Positions 54,884 through 63,358 are shown, counted from the first letter of the stretch. The stretch: DNA of 64,000 nt from Gordonia lacunae (GCF_002149015.1 NZ_NGFO01000024.1:1-64000); one strand, 5' to 3'. The notes: generated by a model not told the origin, from the sequence alone. Made by a program: numbers and translations.

Positions 54884-56647
54884 GTGACGTCAGCCGAACC
54901 CTCCGCCGGCAGCCCGTCCGGGTCCACGACCCCCGGCCCCACGCAGCAGCTCCGCGCCTGGCAGCGTCGTGCGTTGACCAAATACCTGACGCAGAAGCCG
55001 AAGGACTTCCTCGCCGTGGCGACCCCCGGCGCAGGCAAGACGACCTTCGGTCTGCGGATCGCCCGCGAACTCCTCGACGACCGCACCGTCGACAAGATCA
55101 CCGTGGTCGCCCCGACGGAGCATCTGAAGCACCAGTGGGCCGAGGCCGCGGCGCGCGTCGGGATCGCACTCGACTCCCGGTTCACCAACGCCGCCGGCCA
55201 GACCAGTTCGGACTTCCACGGTGTCGTGGTCACCTATGCGCAGGTTGCCGCCCATCCGGCTCGTCATCGGGTGCGTACCGAGAACTACCGCACGCTGGTC
55301 ATCCTCGACGAGATCCACCACGGCGGCGATGCCAAGTCCTGGGGTGAGGCGATCCGGGAGGCCTTCGACGACGCCGAGCGCCGGTTGCTGCTGACCGGTA
55401 CGCCCTTCCGCTCGGACGACTCGCCGATCCCGTTCGTCACCTATGAGCCGGAGGCCGGCGGGCACCAGCGGTCCAAGGCCGACCACACCTACGGCTACGC
55501 CGACGCACTGAAGGACGGCGTCGTCCGTCCGGTCGTGTTCCTCGCCTACTCCGGTGAGGCCAGCTGGCGGGACAGTGCGGGCGAGGAGTACACCGCGCGC
55601 TTGGGCGAGCCGCTCTCGGCCGAACACACCACCCGCGCCTGGCGGACTGCCCTCGATGCCCACGGCGACTGGATCCCGGCGGTGCTCACCGCGGCGCACA
55701 CCCGACTCGGACAGCTGCGTGCGACCGGCACACCGGACGCGGGCGGCCTGGTGATCGCCACCGATCAGACCGCGGCCCGCGACTACGCCGAACTCCTCAC
55801 CGCCATCACCGGCAAGGAACCGACGCTCGTGCTCTCCGACGACCCGAAGTCGTCGTCGCGGATCGGGCAGTTCGCCGCGTCCACCGACGAGTGGATGGTC
55901 GCCGTCCGCATGGTGTCCGAAGGTGTCGACGTGCCGCGTCTCGCGGTGGGCGTGTACGCCACCAGTTCGTCGACGCCGCTGTTCTTCGCGCAGGCCATCG
56001 GCCGCTTCGTGCGATCGCGCCGTCCGGGTGAGACCGCGAGCGTCTTCCTGCCGTCGGTGCCGGTGCTGCTCGACCTGGCCAGCCAGATGGAGGTCGAGCG
56101 CGACCATGTGCTCGGCAAGCCGCACCGCGAGAGCGACGGCCTCGACGACCAGTTGCTGATCGACGCTAACAAGCAGGAGGACGAGCCGGGGGAGGACGAG
56201 CCGAAGTTCCAGTCCCTGCACGCCGACGCCGAACTCGATCAGGTCATCTTCGACGGCACGTCGTTCGGCACGGCGACGTTCGCGGGCAGCGACGAGGAGT
56301 CGGACTACCTCGGACTTCCGGGGTTGCTCGACGCCGATCAGGTGCGCGCGCTGCTACGCAAGCGGCAGGAGGACCAGGTCACCGCGCGGTCGGCCGCGTC
56401 GACCCCGGAGTCCTCGGCGAATTCCGAGCAACCGACGCCCGGCCGGCCCCCCGGGACGACCGGTGAGAACCTGCACGCCCTCCGTAAGGAACTGAACACC
56501 CTCGTCGCCATGCATCACCATCGCACGGGTAAACCGCACGGCATGGTGCACAACGAGCTGCGCACCCGCCTCGGTGGGCCGCCGACCGCGATGGCGAGCG
56601 CCGAGCAGCTCAAGGAACGGATCGCCGCGCTGCGCCAGTGGCGCTGA
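54884..56647 (+). CDS. DEAD/DEAH-type SF2 helicase
   Basis: Superfamily 2 ATPase of 587 residues related to the ResIII/XPB group. Walker A ATPGAGKTT (46-54), DEIH box (142-145, ILDEIHHGGD), TGTPFRSDD (motif III), and the C-terminal lobe with VSEGVDVPRLAVGVY and QAIGRFVRSRRPGE (motifs V-VI). Residues 1-20 and about 500-535 are Ser/Pro-rich linkers; the C-terminal helix resembles a small nucleic-acid-binding module. GTG 54884 has GGAGGAG about 13 nt upstream. Substrate unknown; DNA repair is a reasonable guess. Confidence 0.86.
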   Translation: MTSAEPSAGSPSGSTTPGPTQQLRAWQRRALTKYLTQKPKDFLAVATPGAGKTTFGLRIARELLDDRTVDKITVVAPTEHLKHQWAEAAARVGIALDSRFTNAAGQTSSDFHGVVVTYAQVAAHPARHRVRTENYRTLVILDEIHHGGDAKSWGEAIREAFDDAERRLLLTGTPFRSDDSPIPFVTYEPEAGGHQRSKADHTYGYADALKDGVVRPVVFLAYSGEASWRDSAGEEYTARLGEPLSAEHTTRAWRTALDAHGDWIPAVLTAAHTRLGQLRATGTPDAGGLVIATDQTAARDYAELLTAITGKEPTLVLSDDPKSSSRIGQFAASTDEWMVAVRMVSEGVDVPRLAVGVYATSSSTPLFFAQAIGRFVRSRRPGETASVFLPSVPVLLDLASQMEVERDHVLGKPHRESDGLDDQLLIDANKQEDEPGEDEPKFQSLHADAELDQVIFDGTSFGTATFAGSDEESDYLGLPGLLDADQVRALLRKRQEDQVTARSAASTPESSANSEQPTPGRPPGTTGENLHALRKELNTLVAMHHHRTGKPHGMVHNELRTRLGGPPTAMASAEQLKERIAALRQWR

Positions 56648-56701
56648 TCGATCGGGTCCGGTGACGGCCCGGACTCGACCGGGACTCGCCAGGCAGACAC
56701 G

Positions 56702-56737
56702 ACAGAGCCCGGCCGGATGATTCCGGCCGGGCTCTGT
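56702..56737. terminator. Bidirectional terminator hairpin
   Basis: Perfect 15-bp arms ACAGAGCCCGGCCGG (56702-56716) and CCGGCCGGGCTCTGT (56723-56737), 6-nt loop, between the convergent helicase and DUF7455 genes. Confidence 0.88.
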
Positions 56738-56773
56738 GCGCGTAGGAACGCCCGTGTCAGATTGTCGGGATCG

Positions 56774-56980
56774 TCAGACCAACTCGCCGGCGGACTCGAC
56801 GACGGTGGCGCTCAGCTCGACGAGACGGGCTTCGTGCTCGTTGAAGTGGTGGCGGCAGAAGAGAAGCTCGCCGCCCTTGGGCAGGACGGCCCGTACCTTG
56901 GCTGCGGCGCCGCAGCGATCGCAGCGATCGGCGGCAGTGAGCGGCAGGTAGATCGGGGCTGTGGTGGCGATGTCAGTCAT
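56774..56980 (-). CDS. DUF7455 small zinc-ribbon-like protein
   Basis: A 68-residue protein. DRCDRCGAAAKVRAV (C19, C22) and LLFCRHHFNEHEARL (C42, H44 or H45) give a C-x2-C...C-x-H arrangement likely to bind zinc. Proteins of this type are conserved beside sigA/sigB in actinobacteria with no known role; binding to RNA polymerase or ribosomes has not been shown. GGAGGAAC precedes ATG 56980. The 258-nt gap to tauE contains a terminator hairpin (57174-57202) and nothing else recognised. Confidence 0.82.
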   Translation of the reverse strand: MTDIATTAPIYLPLTAADRCDRCGAAAKVRAVLPKGGELLFCRHHFNEHEARLVELSATVVESAGELV

Positions 56981-57173
56981 GGTTGTCGTTCCTCCGTCCC
57001 GGTCCGGCGCCGGTGTCCGGTCGCCTTCCCTTCGAGCCGACACATCCGGGCGATGCGTCAACCTCACTCTGTCAGACGCTCGAGGCGTTCGTATTGTTCC
57101 GGGGGTGCGCTCGGTGTGTCGTCACTCACCGTTTACATCACGCAACAACTGAACAACGATCGCCCGAACGCAC

Positions 57174-57202
57174 TGCGACCCGGCCATGGGGGCCGGGTCG
57201 CA
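57174..57202 (-). terminator. Terminator hairpin after tauE
   Basis: TGCGACCCGGCC (57174-57185) and GGCCGGGTCGCA (57191-57202) form a perfect 12-bp stem with a 5-nt loop, 36 nt past the tauE stop on the minus strand. Confidence 0.75.
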
Positions 57203-57238
57203 CCACTCTACGTGTTCTGCACGGTTCGGGTCGGACGG

Positions 57239-58288
57239 TCAGCTCGTCCGGGTGGGGGAGTGCGTTCCGCTTGCACCCGCGTCGGGCTCGGGTGCGGAAT
57301 CGGCGGCCGGGATGTCGGACGTCGATGCGCCCTCGACGACGGACCGGTTCGTGCCCTCCGCGCCCACGAGCGCCTCTTCCTGCTCCTCGCGGAAGTGGGT
57401 GACCGCGTCCGAGGACTCGTTCTCACGGTCGCGCAGGTATTCGCGGAGCGAGTAGGCGAACGCCGCGGCCCAGGCGATGGCGATCACGATGTAGAAGACG
57501 CTGCGTACCGAGCCGGGGGCGTCGATGAAATCGCTCTTGAGCAGGCTGCGCGTGTTGGTGAGAACGATCAGGCCGCCGACCGAGGCGCCGAGCAGGCGCG
57601 GCGGGATGTGGCGCACGAGCCATGCCGCGATCGGTGCGGCGATGACACCGCCGACGAGGATGGCGCCGACCCACGCGAAGTTGATGCCCTGCGAACCGAG
57701 GCTGAACAGGAAGCCGAGGCTGGCGGCGACGGCGATGATGAACTCGCTCGTGTCGATCGAACCGATCACCTTGCGGGGCTCGAGGCGGCCGCTGGCCAGG
57801 ATGGCCGGGGTGCCGACCGGTCCCCAGCCGCCGCCACCGGTGGCGTCGACGAATCCGGCGACGAATCCGAGCGGGCTGAGGAAACGCTTGCGCAGCGGCT
57901 TGCCGAGGTTGTGACGGGGAATGCCCTGGAAGGTGAAGCGCACCAGGATGTACAGACCCAACAGCAGGAGGATCACGGCCATGACGGGGGCCGCGGTCTC
58001 GGTGGAGAGACTCGACAGGATCGTGGCGCCGAGGAATGCACCGATGGCGCCCGGGATCGCGATGCGGCGCACGACGCGCCAGTCGACGTTGCCGAACTTC
58101 CAGTGCGAGACGCCGGACACCAGGGTGGTGCCGATCTCGGCCAGGTGAACCGTGGCCGACGCGGCAGCCGGGTTGGTGCCGATGGCGAGTAGGAGGGTCG
58201 TGGTGGTGACGCCATAAGCCATGCCGAGACTGCCGTCGACGAGCTGAGCAGCGAAGCCGACGAGGCCGATCAGGACAATCGTTCTCAT
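57239..58288 (-). CDS. TauE/SafE family sulfite/sulfur-compound exporter
   Basis: Membrane protein of 349 residues with about eight spans, TSUP (TauE/SafE) family. Two related halves carry the family motifs AAQLVDGSLGMAYG (12-25) and GGGGWGPVGTPAIL with FVDATGG (about 145-165). The C-terminal 65 residues are an acidic soluble tail, unusual for the family. Members export sulfite or sulfonates. A Cys-ending leader peptide and hairpin upstream support a sulfur role. ATG 58288 has GGAAAG upstream. Confidence 0.88.
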   Translation of the reverse strand: MRTIVLIGLVGFAAQLVDGSLGMAYGVTTTTLLLAIGTNPAAASATVHLAEIGTTLVSGVSHWKFGNVDWRVVRRIAIPGAIGAFLGATILSSLSTETAAPVMAVILLLLGLYILVRFTFQGIPRHNLGKPLRKRFLSPLGFVAGFVDATGGGGWGPVGTPAILASGRLEPRKVIGSIDTSEFIIAVAASLGFLFSLGSQGINFAWVGAILVGGVIAAPIAAWLVRHIPPRLLGASVGGLIVLTNTRSLLKSDFIDAPGSVRSVFYIVIAIAWAAAFAYSLREYLRDRENESSDAVTHFREEQEEALVGAEGTNRSVVEGASTSDIPAADSAPEPDAGASGTHSPTRTS

Positions 58289-58306
58289 AGTGGGTCTTTC
58301 CGGGAA

Positions 58307-58328
58307 GTCACACCGTCAGGGGTGTGAC
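58307..58328 (-). promoter_or_regulatory. Stem-loop before the tauE ribosome site
   Basis: GTCACACC-gtcagg-GGTGTGAC, a perfect 8-bp stem ending about 19 nt before the tauE ATG, in the 125-nt leader between the leader peptide stop and tauE. A candidate attenuation element. Confidence 0.55.
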
Positions 58329-58413
58329 GAGGCGGGAGCGGGCACGATGCGGCCGCGAGAAGAGAAACGCAGAGATGGGGACGCACGTGGGCCCCGGGGC
58401 GGGTCGGACCGCC

Positions 58414-58509
58414 TCACAGACACAGCATCGAGGCTGTACGCAGCAGGTCAACGGTGGCGCGGCGCACCAGCATGGCGCCGCGTCTGCTCCCGGTCACTGC
58501 GTACGTCAC
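58414..58509 (-). CDS. Leaderless leader peptide upstream of tauE
   Basis: A 31-codon ORF starting at GTG 58509 and ending ...LLRTASMLCL-stop. The segment VRRATVDLLRTASMLC matches the RRxxVDLxRxxSxLC pattern of the actinobacterial putative leader peptides found upstream of sulfur-assimilation genes. The single Cys is the penultimate codon, well placed to sense Cys-tRNA supply. TAGGAT (58521-58516) ends 6 nt before the GTG, so translation should start at the mRNA 5' end. An internal ATG at 58473 is an alternative start (19 residues). The tauE ATG is 125 nt downstream. Confidence 0.72.
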   Translation of the reverse strand: MTYAVTGSRRGAMLVRRATVDLLRTASMLCL

Positions 58510-58515
58510 CGCGCC

Positions 58516-58521
58516 ATCCTA
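58516..58521 (-). promoter_or_regulatory. -10 box of the leader peptide-tauE transcript
   Basis: On the minus strand TAGGAT ends 6 nt before GTG 58509. The rest of 58522-58623 shows no gene. Confidence 0.5.
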
Positions 58522-58623
58522 TGTAGTGCGTCGCGGAAACCCCGACTCTCCAGCTGGGTCGAAATCGGTGCGCGCACAAATCTTGACAGATCGGTCATTC
58601 TCGTATCTGACCGGACGCAGAAG

Positions 58624-58664
58624 CGCCGTCGCCCCCGTACCGGAGAGGCACGGGGGCGACGGCG
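58624..58664 (-). terminator. sigA terminator hairpin
   Basis: CGCCGTCGCCCCCGT (58624-58638) and ACGGGGGCGACGGCG (58650-58664) make a perfect 15-bp stem with an 11-nt loop, 17 nt after the sigA stop. Confidence 0.85.
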
Positions 58665-58681
58665 TCGAACGAAGCGGGTAG

Positions 58682-60103
58682 CTAGTCCAGGTAGTCGCGC
58701 AGGACCTGCGAGCGCGACGGGTGGCGCAGCTTCGACATGGTCTTGGACTCGATCTGACGGATGCGCTCACGGGTCACGCCGTACACCTGGCCGATCTCGT
58801 CGAGGGTGCGGGGCTGACCGTCGGTGAGACCGAAACGCAGGCGGACGACGCCGGCCTCGCGCTCGGACAGGGTCTCCAGGACCGACTGCAGCTGATCCTG
58901 CAGCAGCGTGAAGCTGACCGCGTCGACCGCGACCACGGCTTCGGAATCCTCGATGAAGTCACCGAGCTGGCTGTCGCCCTCGTCGCCGATGGTCTGGTCC
59001 AGCGAGATGGGTTCCCGGGCGTACTGCTGGATCTCCAGCACCTTCTCCGGGGTGATGTCCATTTCCTTGGCGAGCTCTTCGGGCGTCGGCTCACGGCCGA
59101 GGTCCTGGAGGAGTTCACGCTGGATGCGTCCGAGCTTGTTGATGACCTCGACCATGTGCACCGGGATACGGATGGTGCGGGCCTGGTCGGCCATGGCACG
59201 GGTGATCGCCTGCCGGATCCACCAGGTGGCATAGGTCGAGAACTTGTAGCCCTTGGTGTAGTCGAACTTCTCGACCGCGCGGATCAGACCGAGGTTGCCC
59301 TCCTGGATCAGGTCCAGGAACGCCATGCCGCGGCCGGTGTAACGCTTGGCCAGGGACACGACCAGTCGGAGGTTCGCCTCGAGCAGGTGGTTCTTGGCTC
59401 GGTTGCCGTCGCGCGAGATCCAGTTGAGGTCGCGCTTCTGGGCGGTGCTGAGCTTCTCGCCGGCGTCCATGATGCGTCGGAGACGCTCGGTGGCGAAGAG
59501 CCCGGCCTCGATCCGCTTGGCGAGCTCGACCTCTTCCTCGGCGTTGAGCAGGGCGACCTTGCCGATCTGCTTCAGATACGCACGGACGCTGTCGGCCGAG
59601 GCGGTGAGCTCGGCGTCCTTGCGCGCCTGGCGCAGGGCTTCGGACTCCTCCTCGTCCCACACGAAGTCACCCGACTTCGCGGCGGCGGAGTCGTCTTTGG
59701 TGGCCTTGGCGGTGGCCGCGGCGGCCGGGGCCTTCGCGTCCGCGGACTCCTCGTCGTCGTCCGACTCGTCGGCGTCGTCCTCGTCGTCGACCTCGAGATC
59801 GTCGATCTCGACGTCTTCGAGCTCGGCGTCGGGACCGTCGATGTCGTCGATCGAGTCCGGGTCGTCGGGCTCGGCGTTCGGATCGTCGCCCTCTGCCGAC
59901 CCGGCCTTCTTGGCAGCCTTCTTCGGGGCCGCCTTCTTGGTGGCCTTCTTCGCTGCTGCCTTCTTGGCCGGGGCCTTGCGGGCGGCGGTCTTCTTCGCAG
60001 CCTTCTTGGCGGTCCGCTTGGCCGGGGCGTCGGTTGCGGCGGGGGTCGACTCGGTCGACTCCTCGGCCTCTACATCACCCTGGTGGGTCGTGATGGCTGC
60101 CAC
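58682..60103 (-). CDS. sigA: Primary sigma factor SigA
   Basis: Housekeeping sigma-70 factor, 473 residues. The N-terminus is unusual in composition: residues 28-70 are an Ala/Lys-rich, histone H1-like stretch (repeats of AKKAAKK type), 75-125 a strongly acidic tract. Region 1.2 [16 protein letters not shown], region 2 ([31 protein letters not shown]) and region 4.2 [19 protein letters not shown] are canonical. GTG 60103 (AAAGG upstream) gives [16 protein letters not shown]. Counterpart of Rv2703; transcribed from a promoter with TACAAT. Confidence 0.97.
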   Translation of the reverse strand: MAAITTHQGDVEAEESTESTPAATDAPAKRTAKKAAKKTAARKAPAKKAAAKKATKKAAPKKAAKKAGSAEGDDPNAEPDDPDSIDDIDGPDAELEDVEIDDLEVDDEDDADESDDDEESADAKAPAAAATAKATKDDSAAAKSGDFVWDEEESEALRQARKDAELTASADSVRAYLKQIGKVALLNAEEEVELAKRIEAGLFATERLRRIMDAGEKLSTAQKRDLNWISRDGNRAKNHLLEANLRLVVSLAKRYTGRGMAFLDLIQEGNLGLIRAVEKFDYTKGYKFSTYATWWIRQAITRAMADQARTIRIPVHMVEVINKLGRIQRELLQDLGREPTPEELAKEMDITPEKVLEIQQYAREPISLDQTIGDEGDSQLGDFIEDSEAVVAVDAVSFTLLQDQLQSVLETLSEREAGVVRLRFGLTDGQPRTLDEIGQVYGVTRERIRQIESKTMSKLRHPSRSQVLRDYLD

Positions 60104-60224
60104 GTACAACCTTTCGAACTGTCTTCTGTGGTGTCTTCTGTCGTCTGTCACCAGACGTGACACGGCAGCACGAGCCGCCGTGGACGAGGTCTTGGTTTCT
60201 CGGTTGGAATGACCGGTGACGACC

Positions 60225-60257
60225 ATTGTAACGACATCGTCGCGCCCGGTGTGTCAA
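60225..60257 (-). promoter_or_regulatory. sigA promoter
   Basis: On the minus strand TACAAT (60230-60225), close to consensus, leaves a 5' UTR of about 115 nt. A TTGACA (60257-60252) lies 21 nt upstream, longer than the usual 17-18, so it may not be the working -35. Confidence 0.55.
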
Positions 60258-60282
60258 AGACCTGGTCAATGCAGGCGCGGCG

Positions 60283-61086
60283 CTAGGTTTTGAGCCCCCG
60301 CGAGACCGCCATTGCGGCACCGACGATGCCGGCCGTGTTCAGCAGGACCGCCGGTACCACCGGGGTCTTGTTGGTCAGCAGCGGAATCCACTTGTCGGAC
60401 TTGCGGCTGATGCCCCCGCCGGCGATGAAGAGCTTCGGCCAGAAGAGGGCCTCGTAGGTTTCGAGTACCTCGGAGACCTTCTCCGTCCACTTCTCGTACG
60501 ACCAACCCTTCTCCTCCCGGACGCGCGAGGAGGCCTGATGCTCGGCCTCCTTTTTGCCGACCTGGAGATGACCGAGCTCGGTGTTGGGCACGAGGGTGCC
60601 GTCGATGAGGATCGCCGACCCGATGCCGGTCCCGAACGTCAGCAGCATCACAACCCCGGCGACGTCCTTGCCCGCGCCGTACGCGTCCTCGGCCATCCCC
60701 GCCGCGTCGGCGTCGTTGAGCACCGACACCTGCCTGCCGTCGAGGTGTCTGCTGAACAGGTCGTAGACGTCCGTGCCGATCCAGGCCTTGTCGATGTTGG
60801 CGGCCGTGCGCATGATCCCGTCGGTCACGACGCCGGGCAGGGTGATGCCGACCGGGCCCGGCCAGTCGAAGTGCGCCACGACCTCGGCCACCCCGTCGGC
60901 CACGGCGTCGGGCGTCGCCGGCTGCGGGGTGAGCACCTTGAACCGCTCGCCGACGAGTTCACCGGAATCGAGGTCGACGATCCCGCCCTTGATCCCGGAG
61001 CCGCCGACGTCCACCCCGAAACCGAGGTTGGTCGAAGACGTCGAACCGTCGGGGTCGGACGATTCGGGGACGGACGTGTCGGTCAT
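60283..61086 (-). CDS. ppgK: Polyphosphate glucokinase
   Basis: ROK-family kinase phosphorylating glucose with polyphosphate or ATP, 267 residues. Phosphate-1 loop [12 protein letters not shown] (24-35), catalytic Asp D125 in [12 protein letters not shown], and [12 protein letters not shown] (about 148-159) are present; [21 protein letters not shown] near the end is typical of actinobacterial PpgK. It lacks the ROK zinc cysteines, as PpgK proteins do. ATG 61086 (GGGAG upstream). Counterpart of Rv2702, between sigA and suhB. Confidence 0.95.
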   Translation of the reverse strand: MTDTSVPESSDPDGSTSSTNLGFGVDVGGSGIKGGIVDLDSGELVGERFKVLTPQPATPDAVADGVAEVVAHFDWPGPVGITLPGVVTDGIMRTAANIDKAWIGTDVYDLFSRHLDGRQVSVLNDADAAGMAEDAYGAGKDVAGVVMLLTFGTGIGSAILIDGTLVPNTELGHLQVGKKEAEHQASSRVREEKGWSYEKWTEKVSEVLETYEALFWPKLFIAGGGISRKSDKWIPLLTNKTPVVPAVLLNTAGIVGAAMAVSRGLKT

Positions 61087-61244
61087 GGCAGGGCTCCCTG
61101 TCCGGGTCGGCGGCAATCGGTAATCCAGGCTATCCACGTGACCCGTCGAACGCGCGACATCGCAACACTTGTCGACACGATTCGCCCGCACGAGGCAAGA
61201 GATCGGTCACCGCGATCGGCGGCGCGTTCGGGCGATGTGCTGAC

Positions 61245-62189
61245 ATGGAAGGCGTGGATCAGACAATTCCGGTGGACGAGCTCGCCGCGGTCGCCGACAC
61301 CGTGGCCCGGGAGGCCGCCGCGCACGTGCGTCGCCGCCGGCCCGAATTGTTCGGTGCGACACCGGGACACGGCGCGCCCTCGGTGTCCGGGGCCCCAGAC
61401 GCGGCCGTGTCCGCCGAGTCGACGGAACAAGCCGTGTCGACGAAGTCGACAGAACAGGCCGTGTCGACGAAGTCGACGGAAACCGATCCGGTCACCCTCG
61501 CCGACACCGAGACCGAGCGACTGATCCGCTCGCTGCTCCGTCAGGCACGTCCCGACGACGAGGTGCTCGGGGAGGAGGACGGCGGCAGCCGTGCGGTGCC
61601 CTCCGGCGTCCGATGGGTCGTCGACCCGATCGACGGCACCGTCAACTTCATGTACGGCGTGCCGGCCTACGCCGTGTCGGTCGCGGCGCAGGTCGACGGC
61701 CGGTCGGTGGCCGGGGTGGTCGTCGACGTGGCCCGCGACGTGACCTACGGCGCGACCCTCGGCGGCGGAGCCTGGGCGGCGGATTCGACCGGGGTCCGGC
61801 GGCCGCTGCGCTGCAACCCGGTCGATCGTGCCGAACTGGCTCTGGTGGCAACGGGTTTCGGCTACGACGCCGCGCGGCGCCGGCAGCAGGGTCGCATCGT
61901 CGCCGAACTGCTGCCGCGTGTGCGGGACGTACGTCGCATCGGTGCCGCGGCCCTCGATCTGTGCATGGTCGCCGCCGGCGCCGTCGACGCGCATTACGAA
62001 CACGGCCTGAGCCCGTGGGACTGGGCGGCGGGAGGCCTCATCGCCGCCGAAGCCGGCGCGGTCGTCCAGACGCCGCCGCCGGACTCGAGGGCCGACGAGG
62101 GGCACATCACCGTCGCCGTCGCGCCGGGTGTGGCCGACGAATTCCTCGCACTGCTGGACGAATTCGACGCGCGCAGCCCGCTGACCTGA
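61245..62189 (+). CDS. suhB: Inositol-1-monophosphatase SuhB
   Basis: Mg2+-dependent inositol monophosphatase family, 314 residues, supplying inositol for PI-lipids and mycothiol. Metal-binding motifs GEED (about 107-110), WVVDPIDGTVNF (about 123-134) and C-terminal SPWDWAAGGLIAAEAG are intact. The mobile loop that normally reads TKSSxTDPVTxAD is expanded by a 27-bp tandem repeat into STEQAVSTKSTEQAVSTKSTETDPVT (read in 9-residue units); the last unit restores the normal sequence. Counterpart of Rv2701c. Divergent from ppgK. Confidence 0.93.
   Translation: MEGVDQTIPVDELAAVADTVAREAAAHVRRRRPELFGATPGHGAPSVSGAPDAAVSAESTEQAVSTKSTEQAVSTKSTETDPVTLADTETERLIRSLLRQARPDDEVLGEEDGGSRAVPSGVRWVVDPIDGTVNFMYGVPAYAVSVAAQVDGRSVAGVVVDVARDVTYGATLGGGAWAADSTGVRRPLRCNPVDRAELALVATGFGYDAARRRQQGRIVAELLPRVRDVRRIGAAALDLCMVAAGAVDAHYEHGLSPWDWAAGGLIAAEAGAVVQTPPPDSRADEGHITVAVAPGVADEFLALLDEFDARSPLT
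61407..61487 (+). repeat. 27-bp in-frame minisatellite in suhB
   Basis: Three units begin at 61407, 61434 and 61461, coding VSAESTEQA, VSTKSTEQA and VSTKSTETD. The second and third are nearly identical at the DNA level. The length, a multiple of three, preserves the frame. Confidence 0.9.
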
Positions 62190-62255
62190 CAGTCCGGCCG
62201 CCGGTCGGTCGGCGCTGCGTCCGCCGGCGTGACGCGCGAAGGTCGGCCGCGAAGG

Positions 62256-62948
62256 TCAGCAGGGAGTGGAGTGGACGGCCTCGACGAGCACCGGGTCGAC
62301 GCCGCTCGCCGGGTTCTTCGGGTCCGCCGACCGCAGGGCCTCCAGTGCGGCTTGCGCGTCCTGCGACATCTCGCCACCCGAGTGGTGGACACCCAGCGCG
62401 ACATCGACGGCCGTCCCGCGCCGGCCGTCGTCGACCAGCTGGGCGCACGGGAACGCGAGCCACGTGGCCGCCGCCGCGGCGCGACCGGCCGGACCGAACC
62501 GGATCTGCGCGACGCAGTTGAGATCCCGGTTGGGGTACACCGGATCGTCGGCATACGGATTGTCCGGCACCGGGGTGAACCCCTGTGCAGTGAGGTCGTC
62601 GGACACCGTCCGGGCCGCGCCGCGCTCGTCGGAGGCGTTGAGGACTCGCACACCGAAGGTCGACAGCGGAGCCGGTGCGACCCCGAGCATCTCGTCGCGT
62701 CCGACGACGGTCAGCGTCGGCGGTGCGGCCGGAGCGGGTGCGCCGGCCTCCACCGACGTCGGGGGCGTCGGCTGATTGCAGGCCGTCGGTACGGATTCGG
62801 TGTCGCCACCGCCCAGCGCGATCGCCCACACCACCACACCGACGACCATCAGGACGACGACCGTGATGATCGCGGGGGCATAGCGGCGCCGACGGTAGGA
62901 TCGGCCCTGCTCGTCTGTCGGATAGCCGGACGTAATCTTCGACACCAC
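62256..62948 (-). CDS. cei: Envelope integrity protein Cei (LytR C-terminal domain)
   Basis: A 230-residue single-span envelope protein: short cytoplasmic part with SGYPTDEQGRSYRRRRYAP, transmembrane helix at about 27-48 (AIITVVVLMVVGVVVWAIAL), then a periplasmic LytR_C domain (about 93-175, FGVRVLNASDERGAARTV core). Rv2700 (Cei) is needed for cell-envelope integrity in M. tuberculosis. Three clustered GTGs are possible; 62948 is preferred because GAGGAG lies 10 nt upstream. TAGAGT at 62995-62990 is a likely -10. Confidence 0.86.
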   Translation of the reverse strand: MVSKITSGYPTDEQGRSYRRRRYAPAIITVVVLMVVGVVVWAIALGGGDTESVPTACNQPTPPTSVEAGAPAPAAPPTLTVVGRDEMLGVAPAPLSTFGVRVLNASDERGAARTVSDDLTAQGFTPVPDNPYADDPVYPNRDLNCVAQIRFGPAGRAAAAATWLAFPCAQLVDDGRRGTAVDVALGVHHSGGEMSQDAQAALEALRSADPKNPASGVDPVLVEAVHSTPC

Positions 62949-62976
62949 CGTGGACTGGCTCCTCACTGGGCGTTGC

Positions 62977-62995
62977 GTGATCTCGGATCACTCTA
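62977..62995 (-). promoter_or_regulatory. cei -10 box with adjoining palindrome
   Basis: TAGAGT (62995-62990) overlaps a perfect palindrome GTGATC-TCG-GATCAC (62977-62991) that would cover the transcription start. A good place for a repressor; no regulator is assigned. Confidence 0.5.
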
Positions 62996-63108
62996 GAGGG
63001 TGGCCCCGCGGCGGCCCGCGTGCCTCGCCGGGAGAGGCGTCGCCGGGGTGAATCGAGTCGTCTGCCGACCGATGATGCGAAACTTACCGACGAGTTGGGT
63101 CCAGCGTA

Positions 63109-63137
63109 TTGACCTTGAGTAGGGTGTCGACTATGCT
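63109..63137 (+). promoter_or_regulatory. SigA-type promoter for the DUF4193 gene
   Basis: TTGACC (63109-63114), 17-nt spacer, TATGCT (63132-63137), the best housekeeping promoter in the window. It implies a 5' UTR of about 215 nt before the DUF4193 gene; within it only the palindrome at 63183-63198 was noted. Confidence 0.72.
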
Positions 63138-63182
63138 TCGGGCGCCCGCGCTTCCAGACCCGGGGTGCGCCTGATATCGAAC

Positions 63183-63198
63183 CGTGATCGAAATCACG
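63183..63198 (+). promoter_or_regulatory. CRP-like palindrome
   Basis: CGTGA-TCGAAA-TCACG, matching the GTGA-N6-TCAC half-site spacing of CRP/Cmr proteins but lacking the outer T/A. It lies about 47 nt downstream of the predicted start, or near -41 of a weaker TACGAA at 63219. Confidence 0.4.
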
Positions 63199-63358
63199 CA
63201 ATACGTCTGTTTCTCTGGTACGAATCTCGCCCGAGACGACGTTGCAGTGACCCCATCGGTAAGACAATCCCGGCGGAGTCGTGCGCAAGAACACCGGGTG
63301 GCGACGCCAGCGCCGTCACCGTGAGCGCCCCTCACACTCTCGACAAGTTAGGCACAGA

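Noticed and set aside
58583-58609. Plus-strand promoter TTGACA...TATCTG leading to a small RNA ending at the sigA terminator
   Set aside because: Spacer is only 15 nt and the -10 is poor; the hairpin is better explained as the sigA terminator. A small RNA cannot be excluded without RNA data.
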